Notes: generated by a model not told the origin, from the letters alone. Positions 1-11,048 are shown, numbered from the stretch's first letter. The stretch: DNA of 64,000 nucleotides from Capsicum annuum (GCF_002878395.1 NC_061120.1:99811587-99875586); one strand, 5' to 3'. A program made the numbers and translations.

Positions 1-80
1 ATTTGGTGAACCTAACTTGCGTGCTTATAGCCAATAAGTATAGGTTGAGAGGTTATTTGGTTTGTTTGAGGGTTTGTGTT

Positions 81-111
<31 letters not shown>

Positions 112-783
112 TCAAGTAAAGTACTTGAATACTTTGCCGTTACACGAGATAACTTGCGAGAAAATGTTAAGTGCTTATAAAGAATTTAATTATTCTAGCT
201 TTAGTTTAATAGCTTTTGTTAATTGTCAAGATATATACTTATAAATGTTTGATATACTTTTATTGGTTGTTCTAAGTGACTGTATCCATATTCCTATCTG
301 TATCCCTAAATGCTGAGATTTAGGTGATGACAATCCAATTTCTCGATCCATATCCATGTGGGGTTCCACCCAAGTATCCGAGCAACATAGTATTTTTGTC
401 TAGGTCTACTCACGATTTCTACTTAGAATGTAGTTTAAATTTGACTTATATAGAGGGTTTTTTTATGCTTAGTTTAAATTCTCGATCCTAATGTGTATGG
501 TCACTTTTATCGGATGTTGAAATACTTGACTTTCCCTTTCCTTTCATGTTCACAAACCAAACCAAGGTTTATTAAGTTCACGTCTTTTCTGATCTGAGAT
601 GGTGTTTTATGGACATCTTTTTTTTGATAAATGAAGCAAATTATTGTTTAAGTTTCATATTAAATATTGTATTCTATGTTGAGTTTTACGAGTCCTTTAT
701 CTATTCTTTTAATTATTAAATTTTGGTAATCATATATTTGTGTAGGATTGTTGTTAGATTAATGAAAGGGTAATGATTACTAC
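1..783. other. Intergenic, no gene seen
   Basis: AT-rich sequence with no convincing coding region. It holds a (TA)n microsatellite at about 81-105. At 378-390 the sequence CCGAGCAACATAG matches the inverse complement of the terminus of the hAT-like elements at 3559 and 9570, so this may be the end of a related, truncated copy; no partner terminus was found to the left. Confidence 0.5.
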
Positions 784-1192
784 TGTGAGAAATAATGGAG
801 AAAAATATTACTCCCTCCGTCCCATTTTATGTGTCATCATTTCCTTTTTTGTCTGTCCCAAAAAGAATGTCACCTTTCCTTATTTGGTAACTATTTAAAG
901 ACACAATTACACTTTTACCCTTATTGGTCCCACATATAAGGGCCCACTTAGTTAAAAATAATAATAGTACATTGTTTTAATGAAGGACAATTTGGTAAAA
1001 AGCATCAAGTCTTTACTTATTTCTTAAACTCCGTGCCCGGTCAAATGGGTACACATAAAATGGGACGAAGGGAGTATTATTGAATTGTTTAATTACATTA
1101 TTACATTGAGGCCCTATTTATAGACACTACATTTCAATCCTTTTTCAAGTAGGATTCTATACGCTATTCTTATTCCTACTCATATTCTAACA
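784..1192 (-). repeat. Copia-1 LTR (element 3' LTR), interrupted by a MITE
   Basis: It matches the 146-bp LTR at 5595-5740 once the MITE and one TA are removed (143 bp remain). The shared blocks begin TGTGAGAAATAAT and include ACATTGAGGCCCT, ending ATTCTAACA. The PPT follows at 1193-1203. Confidence 0.9.
811..1074. mobile_element. Stowaway-type MITE
   Basis: The termini CTCCCTCCGTCCCATTTTAT and its near-perfect inverse complement (ATAAAATGGGACGAAGGGAG) are the classic Stowaway (Tc1/mariner) inverted repeat. A TA dinucleotide flanks both sides (809-810 and 1075-1076), as expected for a TA target duplication. Length is 264 bp with no coding capacity. It is absent from the sister LTR at 5595, so it entered after the copia element. 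Confidence 0.93.
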
Positions 1193-1239
1193 CTCCCCCT
1201 CAAGTTGGTGCATACAAGTCATATGTATCTAGCTTGTTA

Positions 1240-3500
1240 CACATGTCATTAAGACGAGAATCGGTGAAGGACTTAGTGAAGATATCCGCAAGTTAATCAC
1301 TTAACTTTACAAATTTGTAACAGTATCTCCTGAGAATATCTTTTCGAATATCTTTTCTCCGACAAAGTAACAATCAATCTTTATGTGATTAGTCCTCTCA
1401 TGAAACATTGGATTTGATGCGATATGAAGGACTGCTTGATTATCACACACAAGTTCCACCTTATTAGTTTCTTCAAATTTCAGTTCTCTTAGTAACTGTT
1501 TGATCCAAACTAGCCCACAAGTTGCTACAACCATTGCTCGATATTCTGCTTTCGCACTAGATCGAGCAACCACACCCGGTTTCTTACTCTTCTAGGACAC
1601 CAAATTACCTCCTACTAAAACATAATATCCGAATGTTGAACGTCTATCAAAGGGTGATCCTGTCCAATTAGCATCTGTATGTCCAATGATATGCTCATGA
1701 CCTTGATCCCCGAAGAGTAGTTCTTTACCTGGGGATGACTTTATTTATTGCAAAATACGAAAAACTGCATCCCAATAACTATCACGGGGGAAGTCATAAA
1801 CTGACTTACAACACTCACAGGAAAGGATATGTCAGGTCTAGTCACTGTGAGATAATTCAACTTTTTAACCAACTTTCTATACCTTCTAGGATCACTGAGT
1901 GGCTCCCTCTATTGTGGCAGAAATTTAGTATTCGAAATTCATAGGAGTGTCAATGGGTCTACACCCATCATTCCTGTCTCCTCAAAAATGTCTAAGGCAT
2001 ACTTGCGTTGAGAAATAACAATACCTGATCTGGACTGAGCAACCTCAATACCTAGAAAATATTTTGGTCTACTAGACTCCCCCCGCGCAACAAAACCAGC
2101 TGGTTGCTCCATATAGACTTCCTCAAGATCACTGTGTAGAAAAGCATTCTTAATGTCCAATTGATAAAGAGGCCAATGACGAACGACAACCATAGATAGA
2201 AAAAGACCAACATGCTAATTTAGCCATGAGAGAGTGTCACTATAATCAAGCCCAAATATCTATGTATATTCTTTGGTAACAAGACAATCCTTAAGCCGAT
2301 CAACCTGACTATCTGAACCAACTTTGACTATATAAACCCAATGGCAACCAATAGTAGATTTACCTGCAGGAAGGAAACAAGCTCCCAAGTACCATTTATA
2401 TGTAAAACAGACATCTCATCAATCATAGCCTGCTTCCATCCTGAATGGGAAAGTGCTTACACCTGTAGTCTTAGAAGTGGAGATAGAGGACAAAGATGAT
2501 ACAAAAGCATAATGGGGTGATGATATACGATGATCACTCAAGAAAGTATAATATGGGATAACATTAAGAAAGTATAATATGGGATAGCATTACGAGTGGA
2601 TCTTATATCTTTTTGAAGTGCAACTGGTTGGCTAGGTGGAGGCAAGTCCGCAGTAGGGGTAGCTTCAGGCACATGACATGAATCAGCTGGGATTAATGTT
2701 GGATGGGGGCTGCGATGATAAGTCAAAAGTGGTGGCACTGTAGCTAGAGAAGTAAAAGTAATCGTAGATTTCTCAAAGGTTGGTGTGAGTAAGACTAGAT
2801 TTATGGGTAAGATCTTGGAGACATCAAGATGATTAGAAAATGAATAGTAAGTTTGAGATTCAAAGAATGTGACATTGGCGAACTTAAGGTAGCGACCCAG
2901 ATTAGGTGAATAACATCGATACCCTTTTTGAATTTGAGAGTAACCAATAAACACACATTTGAGAGCACAAGGGGCTAGTTAATAACAAAACATATGCTCC
3001 TAAAAACTCGAGGAGGGATAGAGTAGAGACGTGACTGAGGAAACAGTATGGAATGGGGAACCTGATTCTGCATCGAAGATGATGATATTCTATTAATGAG
3101 ATCGCAAGAAGCGAGGACTGTATCGCCCCACAAACGCAGCGGAACATGATATTCAATGAGAAGTGCGACCAGTCTCAATGAGGTGCCTATTTTTCCTTTC
3201 TACTCTACCGTTTTGCTTGAGGGGTGTATGGGCATGATGTTAGTTGAATAATTCTTTGGTGAGTCATAAACTCCGAAAACTTATAGGAAAAGTATTCTAA
3301 GGCATTATCACTTTGAAAAGTATGAATAGAAATACCAAATTGATTTTGTATTTCAGCACAAAAACTTTTAAATGTAGAAAATAACTTAGAACGAACTTTC
3401 ATTAAGAAATTCCAAATGCATCTTAAAAAATCATCAGTCACGAAATCATAAGGGTGAATCGACTCTACTAGGATCCCAAATATTAGAATGAACTAATGAG
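1240..3500 (-). pseudogene. Copia-1 integrase / reverse transcriptase / RNase H remnant
   Basis: Read on the minus strand from right to left. An integrase-like segment lies at about 2900-3441 and includes a CPYTPQ-type motif near its DDE glutamate. An RT segment at 1939-2193 has [20 protein letters not shown], the copia RT domain A. An RNase H C-terminal segment at 1307-1573 contains ARSSAKAEYRAM and ERTNHIKIDCYFV. The parts are in different frames with stops between them. The same order and motifs occur, better preserved, in copia-2 at 20745-23300. Confidence 0.88.
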
Positions 3501-3558
3501 AAAATAGACTCTGAATGACTCAATAATGACTCAATACTATGTGAAATTGCAGCACGGG

Positions 3559-4360
3559 CTATGTTGCTCGGTCTCGGTGGTTATGCCGTCGAACCCATCT
3601 GGACGCGACATTGGTGCGGACGCCAATGTAGGATTCGTCTTCGATTTGGTCAAATGAATTCGAAGACGTTGACCAACATCAAGAAGAAAGTTGGCTTCAT
3701 TGTCGAAAGGGAGAAATCAACGATTGTAATTGTTGTCGTTGTCCTCAGAATGGAGAAAATTGAGGGCCGTTATTGTTGTTGTCGAAGGAAGGGTTGTCAT
3801 CATCGGAATTTCAATGTTTCCTTGGGGAAGAAAGCTTCGATGGGGAAGAAAACTTTGATGGGAAAAAAGAGAAAATGGTAAAATGCTCAGATCTATCGAT
3901 TGTCGGTGTTGACTGTTGAGTGGTTGTATTTTTGAATAATTATATTTTTTAAAAATAAATTATACCAAAAAAGTAACCTAGTTCTTCTAGATCTATCGAC
4001 TGTTTGATTGCCCAAATACTAATCCTAATTGATAAGAATTTACTTTTTTCCATATAAAAGAATACTACTACTAATTTAAAAAGTAAGTAAACAAAATTAC
4101 CTTAAAAGTGGGAAAAGTAAAGAATATTTTTTTAAGAATAAAGTTTCCTTAGACACATAGGAAAAGGTTAATTGGAATAGTTGTTTAAATATAGGAAACG
4201 TCCAAAATTGTCTTTATAACTCTATATTTATAATATTTGTTTTTTTTAGCCGAATTCCCACACACGTATCAATAATTGGATTCGCACCACCAAATTTAAA
4301 ATTTAATTTTGCGAATCCTCACCCTTCTCGGATACCCGCACCGGAGAACATGCAACTTAT
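3559..4360. mobile_element. Non-autonomous hAT-like TIR element, copy 1
   Basis: An 802-bp insertion in copia-1 flanked by the 8-bp duplication AGCACGGG (3551-3558 and 4361-4368). The empty site is visible in copia-2 near 23357 (GTAGCACGGGTGTG). The ends CTATGTTGC and ATAAGTTGC (inverse complement) form a short imperfect TIR. GC-rich ends surround an AT-rich middle. It resembles the element at 9570-10502 in both terminal regions. An open frame at 3561-3881 is terminal sequence, not a recognisable protein. An 8-bp duplication points to hAT; no transposase is present, so the superfamily is inferred. Confidence 0.75.
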
Positions 4361-4368
4361 AGCACGGG

Positions 4369-5130
4369 TGTGTTTCGTATGTTGACACGACTCACAATCT
4401 CATGTAGATAAACTAGATAAACTAGGCTGGATAAACTCGGATGGCCCAAACATTTATGAATAAAGTATGGAGAGTCTGGAGCATGCTGTGAAGGAATTTG
4501 AAGAGTTAAGATGGTAAAGGCCTTGTGATTCATGTCTTGTGCCAATCGTTTGTCCCGTACTGCGGTCTTGCATTGTAAAAGAATCATAAAAAAAGTTGTA
4601 CTACAATGAAGGGCATGTGTTAAACGACTAACAGATGCAAGATTAAACTGACAATCAGGGTCATAAAGAACAATCTAAAGTGACAAAGAGATTGTGAATA
4701 AACAATCTCAGACAAAAGTGATTTGTTATCAGAAATATGATCAAAAGCGCCTGAGTCCACAACCGATGATCCAAAGGTAGGAGATTGTGCAGTTGAGACT
4801 ATTGGTAGAGATATATGCTTACTTGATATTAAAGATACTCTTTATATTCCTTGTCAGATAAATATCCCCATTGATCGCCTGTGGTGTTAGGTTAAGCAAC
4901 ATGAACATTTTTAGGTGGTCGATCATGCAAAGAATATCATATTTCAGGAGTATGTCCAAGCATATTACAATTACCATATTTAGGCCGAGAATAGCATATG
5001 TAACGAGTATGTCCAAGCCTTTTACAATAACTACACCTAGGTCGAGATCTTTCAAATCAACCTTTCCCTCATCGATTCTTCATGGGCTGTGACGTTTGAT
5101 TTTCTGATCTCCTCATTAAGGGTTGAGATT
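4369..5130 (-). pseudogene. Copia-1 gag / protease / pre-integrase remnant
   Basis: On the minus strand 4357-4587 carries a pre-integrase motif (HKCLGHPSLSSL). The segment 4819-5090 is the degenerate counterpart of the copia-2 zinc-knuckle region at 23889-24149. Reading is broken by stops. Upstream on the minus strand (5130-5580) is the untranslated leader, with a GC-rich stretch around 5360-5460. Confidence 0.75.
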
Positions 5131-5582
5131 TCATCATAGGACTTAATTAAGAAACAGATCTGTATGAACCAAATCAGGAAAAATATAGATGTGTATGTTT
5201 GATTTAACTGGAAACTGCATCGGGAAAAAGATAATCTCTCGGATATTAGATCTGATGCGCAGAAGTTGCTCGGAATCAGAAAATAATCGTATGAGCAGCC
5301 TCAGAATGAAGAGGTGAGGCTACTGGAAAAAAGAAACTATCGAAAAAGTTGTCGGAAAATGCTGCGCGCCGGCGCGTGGACTGACGCGTTCGCCGGAGAA
5401 TACCTTCTGGTGTTGCGTGAGGGCGCTTGTGACACTTATGCTCGGCGAGTCTTACGGGGATTGCTCGTCGGGAAGTTCCAAACCAGATGGTGGTGTTGGT
5501 TTGTTTGAAATACACCAACAACAATGGCTTTTGTCATCGGAAAATGACACAGTGGCGCTAGAATGATATTTTTCTCACGAAT

Positions 5583-5594
5583 GCCCTGATACCA
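5583..5594 (-). other. Primer binding site of copia-1 (tRNA-iMet type)
   Basis: The minus strand reads TGGTATCAGGGC directly next to the LTR end, one base away from the TGGTATCAGAGC complement of plant initiator tRNA-Met. Confidence 0.85.
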
Positions 5595-5740
5595 TGTGAG
5601 AAATAATAGGGAAAATATTATTCTTGAGTTGTGTAATTACATTTTTACATTGAGGCCCTGTTTATAGACACTAACATTCTAATCCTTTTTCAAGTAGGAT
5701 TCTATATGCTATTCCTCCTATTCCTACTCATAGTCTAACA
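5595..5740 (-). repeat. Copia-1 LTR (element 5' LTR)
   Basis: A 146-bp LTR, TG...CA on the minus strand and uninterrupted. It is the sister of the MITE-bearing LTR at 784-1192. Confidence 0.9.
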
Positions 5741-5827
5741 ATCACATACGACGGAAAGAATTTCTCACTTGAGGATGTTTCTTTAGATTATTGTTCATCC
5801 ATCTGGCAATTCTTCCTAATGATTTAG

Positions 5828-6130
5828 GTGTTTTTCCAGGAAAATTTCACTTTTTTCGGGGGTTGAACTCCGGAAAACACGTTTGACGCCTTGAAATTCT
5901 AGAAAATTTTGTTTTCACATTATTCACTGTTTCCAAAAAGTTTCAAAAATTCCAAAAACAATTAAAAGGTGTTTTCACTCCAAATTTCTCACAAAAATTC
6001 AAAAACAACTCTAATTTTATTAATGGCCGAACACAACGCTAATTTCCATATATCATTTTTCACTTTGAAAATAGAACTACTTTTTTTTCTTTTAATTTTC
6101 GCAACGAAACATGGCCAAACACCCATTTAA
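5828..6130. mobile_element. Possible MITE
   Basis: The left side contains GGTGTTTTTCCAGGAAAATT and the right side ends in CATGGCCAAACACCC, whose inverse complement starts GGGTGTTTGGCCATG. The ends resemble those of the MITE at 13348-13530. TIR match is weak and no target duplication was identified. Confidence 0.4.
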
Positions 6131-6226
6131 CTTCTGGGAAATTTTCTTAAAAGATTGAACGAATTGAATTTGTAGTTCAGATAAATATAGTCGGTATTCT
6201 TTTTTTTTTTTTTTGGTTCTAAAGGT

Positions 6227-6345
6227 ACAACAACAACTGCAACGTACCTAGTATAATCCCACAATACCACAAGTAGATTTTGGGGAGGGTAGAGTGTATG
6301 CAAGGCCTGTACCTCCTAGATATTAAGAGTAGACACTCTGCTCAA
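6227..6345 (-). mobile_element. RTE/TS-type retroelement 3' tail fragment
   Basis: An ACAACAACAAC run followed by a diverged ATCCCACAATACCACAAG...GGGGAGGGTAGAGTGTATGC block matches the tail of the RTE element at 15242 and the copies at 10894, 13686, 14537 and 31012. It is 5'-truncated on the minus strand and follows a T-run at 6200-6214. Confidence 0.7.
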
Positions 6346-6610
6346 GTAACACACTTTAGTAGTTTGGCGATGCCATGGCAGGAAGTTTTGAATCATGAAC
6401 ACTGCTAGTTTCCATTATATAGGAATAGATTCGGTTTTGTATGTGCGGCTATTAGTTTTGTCTGTTTTTTCAAGGTTTTATTTGCCCGACTGGCTTGATC
6501 GTTCAGACAGAATGCTAATGGGAAAATCCATCTGACTTCACATATGCTGTGCCTGTTGCATTTCATAGAAGATTATGACTTCGATTTTAGTCTTCATTTG
6601 ACGACACTTG

Positions 6611-6825
6611 GGGGTCGTTTGGTATGAGGGATGAGGGACAAAATGCAGGATTATTTTATCCCTCGTTTGGTTAGAGGTAATAGTTAGTCTCAGAATTACT
6701 TATCCCACCATTTATTCTATATTGATTGCATAAGTTATCCCATATATACAGTGGGATAACTAATCCATTGGATATCCCAATCCATGGGATAACTTTGTCT
6801 ATCCCATCCCCATACCAAACAACCC
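6611..6825. mobile_element. Tourist-like MITE
   Basis: The ends GGGTCGTTTGGTATG and its inverse complement (CATACCAAACAACCC) form a TIR of about 15 bp with one mismatch. Within it, GGGATAACT and AGTTATCCC blocks give extended self-complementarity. TTA follows the right end, but the left flank does not clearly match. The length is about 215 bp with no coding capacity. A related left end starts at about 11110 (TTAGGGGTCGTTTGGTTTG). Confidence 0.7.
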
Positions 6826-6828
6826 TTA

Positions 6829-7516
6829 CACTGGTCAGGGCATAATTGCCAAAAATACTGGAACATTGTTATCAGACAATTAAACAGTCTTTACCTCCTA
6901 ACATTTCAGCCTTTGGAATCCCATTTAAATATGTATAATATGGTCATTGCAAATCTGGAATGTTGTTATTGTTGTTGGTCATTCCAAATCTGGATTATCA
7001 AAGTGATATTTAATTGAAATCTTGTTCAGTTATAATTAATGTCATTAGTTCAAATCTTTCATATCAAAGGGGCATTACAATGAGGTGGAGCCATAGAAGA
7101 ACTTTAGTTAGAGGAAGGATGATAAACCTTTTGAGGTGGATTAGCTGCTATCAACTGCTCCATGAAAAGAGCCAATAGAGTATCTTTCTTGATTCTCAAA
7201 TCTCATATAAATATTCTAATAGCTGATTAATGAACCTTCCATAATGAAGACTATCCTCGGCTATGAATTGTTGTAGGCTCATAGCTTCTTCCTACTATTT
7301 TCATTTCCGCTTGTTCATTTTACCCAATCAGTGAAATGGTTCTCCTGGCAAAGCGTGTTGATTTTAGACATGTCAAAGTAGTAATTAATATTGTGCGTGT
7401 GCAAGTTCCCCAGTGAGTTCACGCCCAGCTTCCGATTTGTCCCATGACTTTTTCCTTTGCCACTACTGGTGCATTTCTTTTTTATTTTATCTAAAATTGT
7501 TGTTATAAATTATATA
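6829..7516. other. Intergenic, no gene seen
   Basis: No coding signal or repeat structure was recognised by eye. Confidence 0.4.
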
Positions 7517-7817
7517 CTCCCACTTCTCTAAATTGTCTGTCCTACTTTCCATTTTAGCTTGTCCCGAAAAGTGTTCTCTGTCTCGAGAAGAAAGCTTTTC
7601 CTCTCAACTGTTTATGCATTTTAAGTATCTTTTCCTACTTAGTTTCTTTGAGATTCTACTAAATAACCAATTGACCGACTTTTATAGACAAAGAGGTCAA
7701 ATTCTAAAAAGGTAACTCTATTTCCACCTTTGTATCCATTTTTATTAATTGAATAAAACTTCAGCCTTTTGTCTTAATAACTGTCTCAGATAAATGAAGA
7801 CACTTAAACTGGGAGGG
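7517..7817. mobile_element. Stowaway-like MITE
   Basis: The left end TA|CTCCCACTTCTCTAAATTG with internal TGTCCTACTTTCCATTTTAG is a diverged Stowaway terminus. The right end CTGGGAGGG|TA is its partial inverse complement. TA dinucleotides flank both ends. The length is about 301 bp, noncoding. It is older and more diverged than the MITE at 811. Confidence 0.65.
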
Positions 7818-7819
7818 TA

Positions 7820-8617
7820 GAAGTAAGTCGTCGTTATAAGAAATAGACTACTTATAAAAGAAGAGAATTGAAAGGAGCAAACGTGGAGCAGAATGACACA
7901 GATGATTCAAATAGCCGAAGCGAAGTAGTTTAGGATTGAAACGTGATCTATAAGAAAAAGGAGAGAGAGAGAGATGTTCAAAGAAATAGATCCAGAAGAG
8001 AAAAGCCAATACAAACTATTCCCTCCAATCTCTTGTATTTGACGGCGTTGGATTTGAGGTGGCTCTATCCTAATGCTCATAAAGCAGATAGTGGTGAACA
8101 TTTCTCCAACTCATTCTTCCTCCAAATATACCAAGACAATTGCAAAATGGAGCCTTTCATGTTGAAAGTTCTATGAAGCCCTTGTAGATCAAACTCTGTG
8201 ATGCTTATGCATTAGTTGGCACTGCATTCCCTATTTATTCGTACTTATTAGAAAATCCCCATGGAATGAATTAGGAGTTAGGACATGATATTTTCATTCA
8301 TGTTGCTTTGATCAATTCTTATACTTAAGAGCAATATATTAATAGTGCATTGTTTATTTGCTTCTATCATGAACTTGATTCAAATTAACATAGACTATTG
8401 ACTCCATGTTTCATTGTTTTGTACAAAAGTCTGGCAAGTGTGTATCTACTGAGAATAAACTTACGCCATTTTTACACCAAGTTTGGATGATTTATGATTC
8501 CTTCAATTTTTTTTTCCGACTATATGTTACCCTTTGTTTTTGGGGTAAACTTTTGATTTTTAGCCATTTACTTAGAGCTTTCATGATCAATACCAATTGA
8601 GACATGGCTTATTATTA
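7820..8617. other. Intergenic, no gene seen
   Basis: A short (GA)n stretch lies at about 7961-7974. No other feature could be supported. Confidence 0.4.
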
Positions 8618-9560
8618 TTTTTTGATAGGATAAGGTAAAATTCAATAATCGAGTACCAAGGACATACTCTAAAAAGTACAAAGATACAAACAAGAAAACG
8701 AACATATCTGTCAGAGTTACATAGATAGAATCCATACAACTGAGATACTGAGCCATGTCTTCTACCATACTATTGGACACCGAAAATATAAAATTTGTAT
8801 ACATCCGTTTTTGACAAAAAAGATGCTGTCCTTCAAAACATCTTTTATTTCTTTCCAGCCAAATGGTCCACAGGATGCACAAAGGGATGGTCTTCCAGAT
8901 CTGCTTGCTTCCATCCTCTTCCTTCCTAACTTTTGAAACTGCTAACTACTCCAAACTCTTTATTGAGGGTCACCTACCGAACACCAAAAGACTCAGAGAA
9001 AGTGCCAATATTTCCCATGTCTGGGTGCGATGTTTAGTGGACTCCACAGAATTCTCACAATTAAAACATCTACTACACATGGCATAACCCTTTCTCTGTA
9101 AATTTTCCTGTGTTAAACAGACATTTTAAGGCAGCAGTCCAGCCAAAACACGCTACATTTGGGGGAGCTTTTGTCTTCCACAACGTTTTCCAAGATCACT
9201 CTGTATCCCAGTCAGCTTCATGTTTTTGAAGAAGACTATAGCAACTCTTCACTGAAAACTTACAATCTTTGTCTGCCAACCATATTTAAAATCCTCTCTT
9301 AACATCTATCATTACAGTTCCAACAAAATCCTCTCTTAACATCCATCATTACAGTTCCAACAATTGAAGAACTGACTGATATCCTCTTGTTCCGAATTGT
9401 TAAACTTTCTTTTGAAATCAATCTGCCAGATAGCTTCAGGAAAAGAATCAGCTAACAAGCTATGTTTGTTTATTGTCAAACTGTACAGCACAAGGAACGT
9501 ATCTTTTAGAGTTCCAATCAGTCCAGAATCTGATTCTAGCACTGCACCAAGGTAAGGCCT
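8618..9560 (-). pseudogene. L1 LINE ORF2 C-terminal remnant
   Basis: On the minus strand the frame at 8568-8882 carries ILWTIWLERNKRCFEG, the characteristic end of the plant L1 ORF2 (compare VWKERNFRCFKN in the L1 at 27430). Upstream, 9050-9120 reads as a cysteine-rich segment like the zf-RVT region (CSRCFNCENSVEST). The 9336-9569 frame (LKDTFLVLYSL...SFPEAIW) fits the region before it. A T-run at 8617-8623 would be the poly(A) end. Frames are broken and the 5' part is missing. A 37-bp tandem duplication sits inside at 9288-9361. Confidence 0.75.
9288..9361. repeat. 37-bp tandem duplication
   Basis: Two adjacent copies of a 37-bp unit starting AAAATCCTCTCTTAACAT and ending CAGTTCCAAC (9288-9324 and 9325-9361) differ at one base. 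The duplication lies in the decayed L1 remnant. Confidence 0.9.
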
Positions 9561-10600
9561 AGTGGTCAACTATGTTGCTCGGATTCGACGGTTTTGCCGC
9601 CGAACCAGTCTCGACACAAGACTGAGGCGCGTGCGGGTGCTTCCGCCATCTCCGATTCGGTCAAACAATTTCAGAGACGTTGACCAAATTAAAGAAGAAA
9701 TTTGACGGGAAACATCGAATAATTAACTGGCGACTTGCCTGAAAAATTTCCGACCAACGACCACCGGAACAAAGACGGCGCTGTCGATGTGCCACCGCCG
9801 TCGCCGAGAAACCGTCATCGTCGTCCCACCTCAATCGTTGTTGTCAATAATCCATTTCTTCCCACCTTAGTCGTCGGCGGCGTTGGCATGATTGTTCAGT
9901 TACGGCGTTGTATTTGTTTGTATTGTTATATATATATTAATATTAACAACGTATTGTTTTTTAATAAAAACAATCTGTGTATGCTTATGACAACAACATG
10001 TCGGCTTATTGTACTTTTTTATTTTAAATTTTTTGTGATTAAAAATAATGTATATTAATATATAATTATACGTAAGTTACCCTAACATTGAAAAAAGGAA
10101 AAAGTACTCTTAATTATACTTTATTTTTTATTAGTTTGAGTTACAATTTTGGAAAAAGTTTCTAATACTAATACTCTTCCTAATTGAAAAGTAAAACATG
10201 TGACAAAAGTAACTAAAAATAGTAAAGTAACTAATAAATGAATAAATTTGAATCCCGATGAGTCAAGGAAAAATAAATTGATTTAAAATTGGCAAAAGTC
10301 TAAATTTGTCTTCTTCAAAACATTATAAATAGAATATCTTTATAACTCTATATTTATAATTTGATTTTTTTTTAGCCGAATCCCAGCATTCTTATCTATA
10401 CTCGGATTTGTAGCCCCGAATCTTAAAATTTATATTTTGACGAATCTGACTCTCGGATCCGCACCCGTCTCGGATACCCGCACCCGAGTCCGAGTAACTT
10501 AGGTGGTCAATGAAGTGGATTGAGAACATCAATCCATTCCTTAGTCTAAAATGCAATAACTTTAATAATTTCATTTTAAAGCAAGACCTCATACTATTGG
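9549..10600. repeat. tRNA-derived SINE-like fragment split by a TIR element
   Basis: CAAGGTAAGGCCTAGTGGTC at 9549-9568 continues after the inserted element as GTGGTCAATGAAGTGG at 10503-10518. Together they resemble the 5' A-box region of a Solanaceae SINE also seen, degenerate and on the minus strand, at 38990-39225. The downstream B-box region is not recognisable here. Confidence 0.45.
9570..10502. mobile_element. Non-autonomous hAT-like TIR element, copy 2
   Basis: A 933-bp element flanked by the perfect 8-bp duplication GTGGTCAA (9562-9569 and 10503-10510). Its ends CTATGTTGCTCGGATTCG and CTAAGTTACTCGGACTCG (inverse complement of the right end) match at 15 of 18 positions. Both terminal regions are GC-rich with repeated CGGAT/CCGAC-type words, and the middle is AT-rich. 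The order of segments (GTTGACCAA near the left, TTAGCCGAATYCC near the right) is shared with copy 1 at 3559-4360. The frame at 9735-10058 has no recognisable domain. Confidence 0.82.
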
Positions 10601-10624
10601 TTCAATGGTTTCTTTATGTATATA

Positions 10625-10850
10625 CTAGATAAGTAGCACGGGCCCAACATAAAAAGTATATATGTTTACTTCGAACGATAAAATTGAAGAATAAAAATTC
10701 AGGAAATTATTTTTCATGCGTTGGAAAGTGGTGGATGTTTCTAGAAATATTTTGGAGAAGAGAGGATATTTTTGAAGTGAGTTTAATGAGTACTGAAAAG
10801 ATGATTTTACCCTTGGTCGTCCTTGAACTCATCTTTATATATCTATAAGA
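10625..10850 (-). mobile_element. Possible small non-autonomous Helitron
   Basis: On the minus strand the segment begins TCTTATAGATATATAAAG, runs through a conserved GATGAGTTCAAGGACGACC block, and ends GGGCCCGTGCTACTTATCTAG, consistent with Helitron TC...CTAG ends. The GGACGACCAAGGG block recurs at 12060-12180 and 12425-12547, both as likely 5' ends. The expected A/T target flanks are not clean, so the class is tentative. Confidence 0.4.
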
Positions 10851-10893
10851 AAATAATTTGATTTTTCATTCAATGTCCATGATATTCAGCCAC

Positions 10894-11039
10894 TACAACA
10901 ACAACACAATATACCAGTATAGTCCCACAAAGTAGGACTTGGGAGTATAGAGTGTACGCAAACCTTACATCTACCTCGGATGTGAGATAGAGTTGTTTTC
11001 GATCAATTTTGACTCAAGGCAAAAACGGTCTGGAATGAA
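10894..11039 (-). mobile_element. 5'-truncated RTE tail insertion
   Basis: CTACAACAACAACAC is followed by AGTCCCACAAAGTAGGACTTGGG and ACCTCGGATGTGAG blocks of the RTE 3' tail. ATTCAGCCA (10884-10892) and ATTCAGCTA (11040-11048) flank it as a likely target duplication with one mismatch. Orientation is minus because the TTG tail points left. Confidence 0.75.
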
Positions 11040-11048
11040 ATTCAGCTA

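Larger units (their letters stand above)
784..5740 (-). mobile_element. Ty1/copia LTR retrotransposon, element 1 (degenerate)
   Basis: The element lies on the minus strand. Its LTRs at 784-1192 and 5595-5740 read TG...CA on that strand (TGTTAG...CTCACA). The PPT (complement of CTCCCCCTCAA) sits beside the left LTR and a tRNA-iMet-like PBS beside the right LTR. Internal remnants run gag/zinc knuckle, integrase, RT, RNase H in copia order, all with stops and frameshifts. Two later insertions are nested: a Stowaway MITE at 811-1074 and a hAT-like TIR element at 3559-4360. Net length without them is about 3.9 kb, shorter than copia element 2 (4.35 kb), so there are internal deletions. The flanking 5-mers (ACTAC, ATCAC) are only an imperfect target duplication. 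It is close kin of the element at 20573-24921. Confidence 0.9.

Noticed and set aside
62..244. Open frame across the (TA)n repeat
   Set aside because: It is made of YIYIYI from the microsatellite and has no domain; the frames at 12411 and 12477 are the same kind of artefact.
5276..5524. GC-rich open frames on both strands with plausible composition
   Set aside because: They lie in the copia-1 untranslated leader, overlap each other on opposite strands, and match no protein pattern I know.
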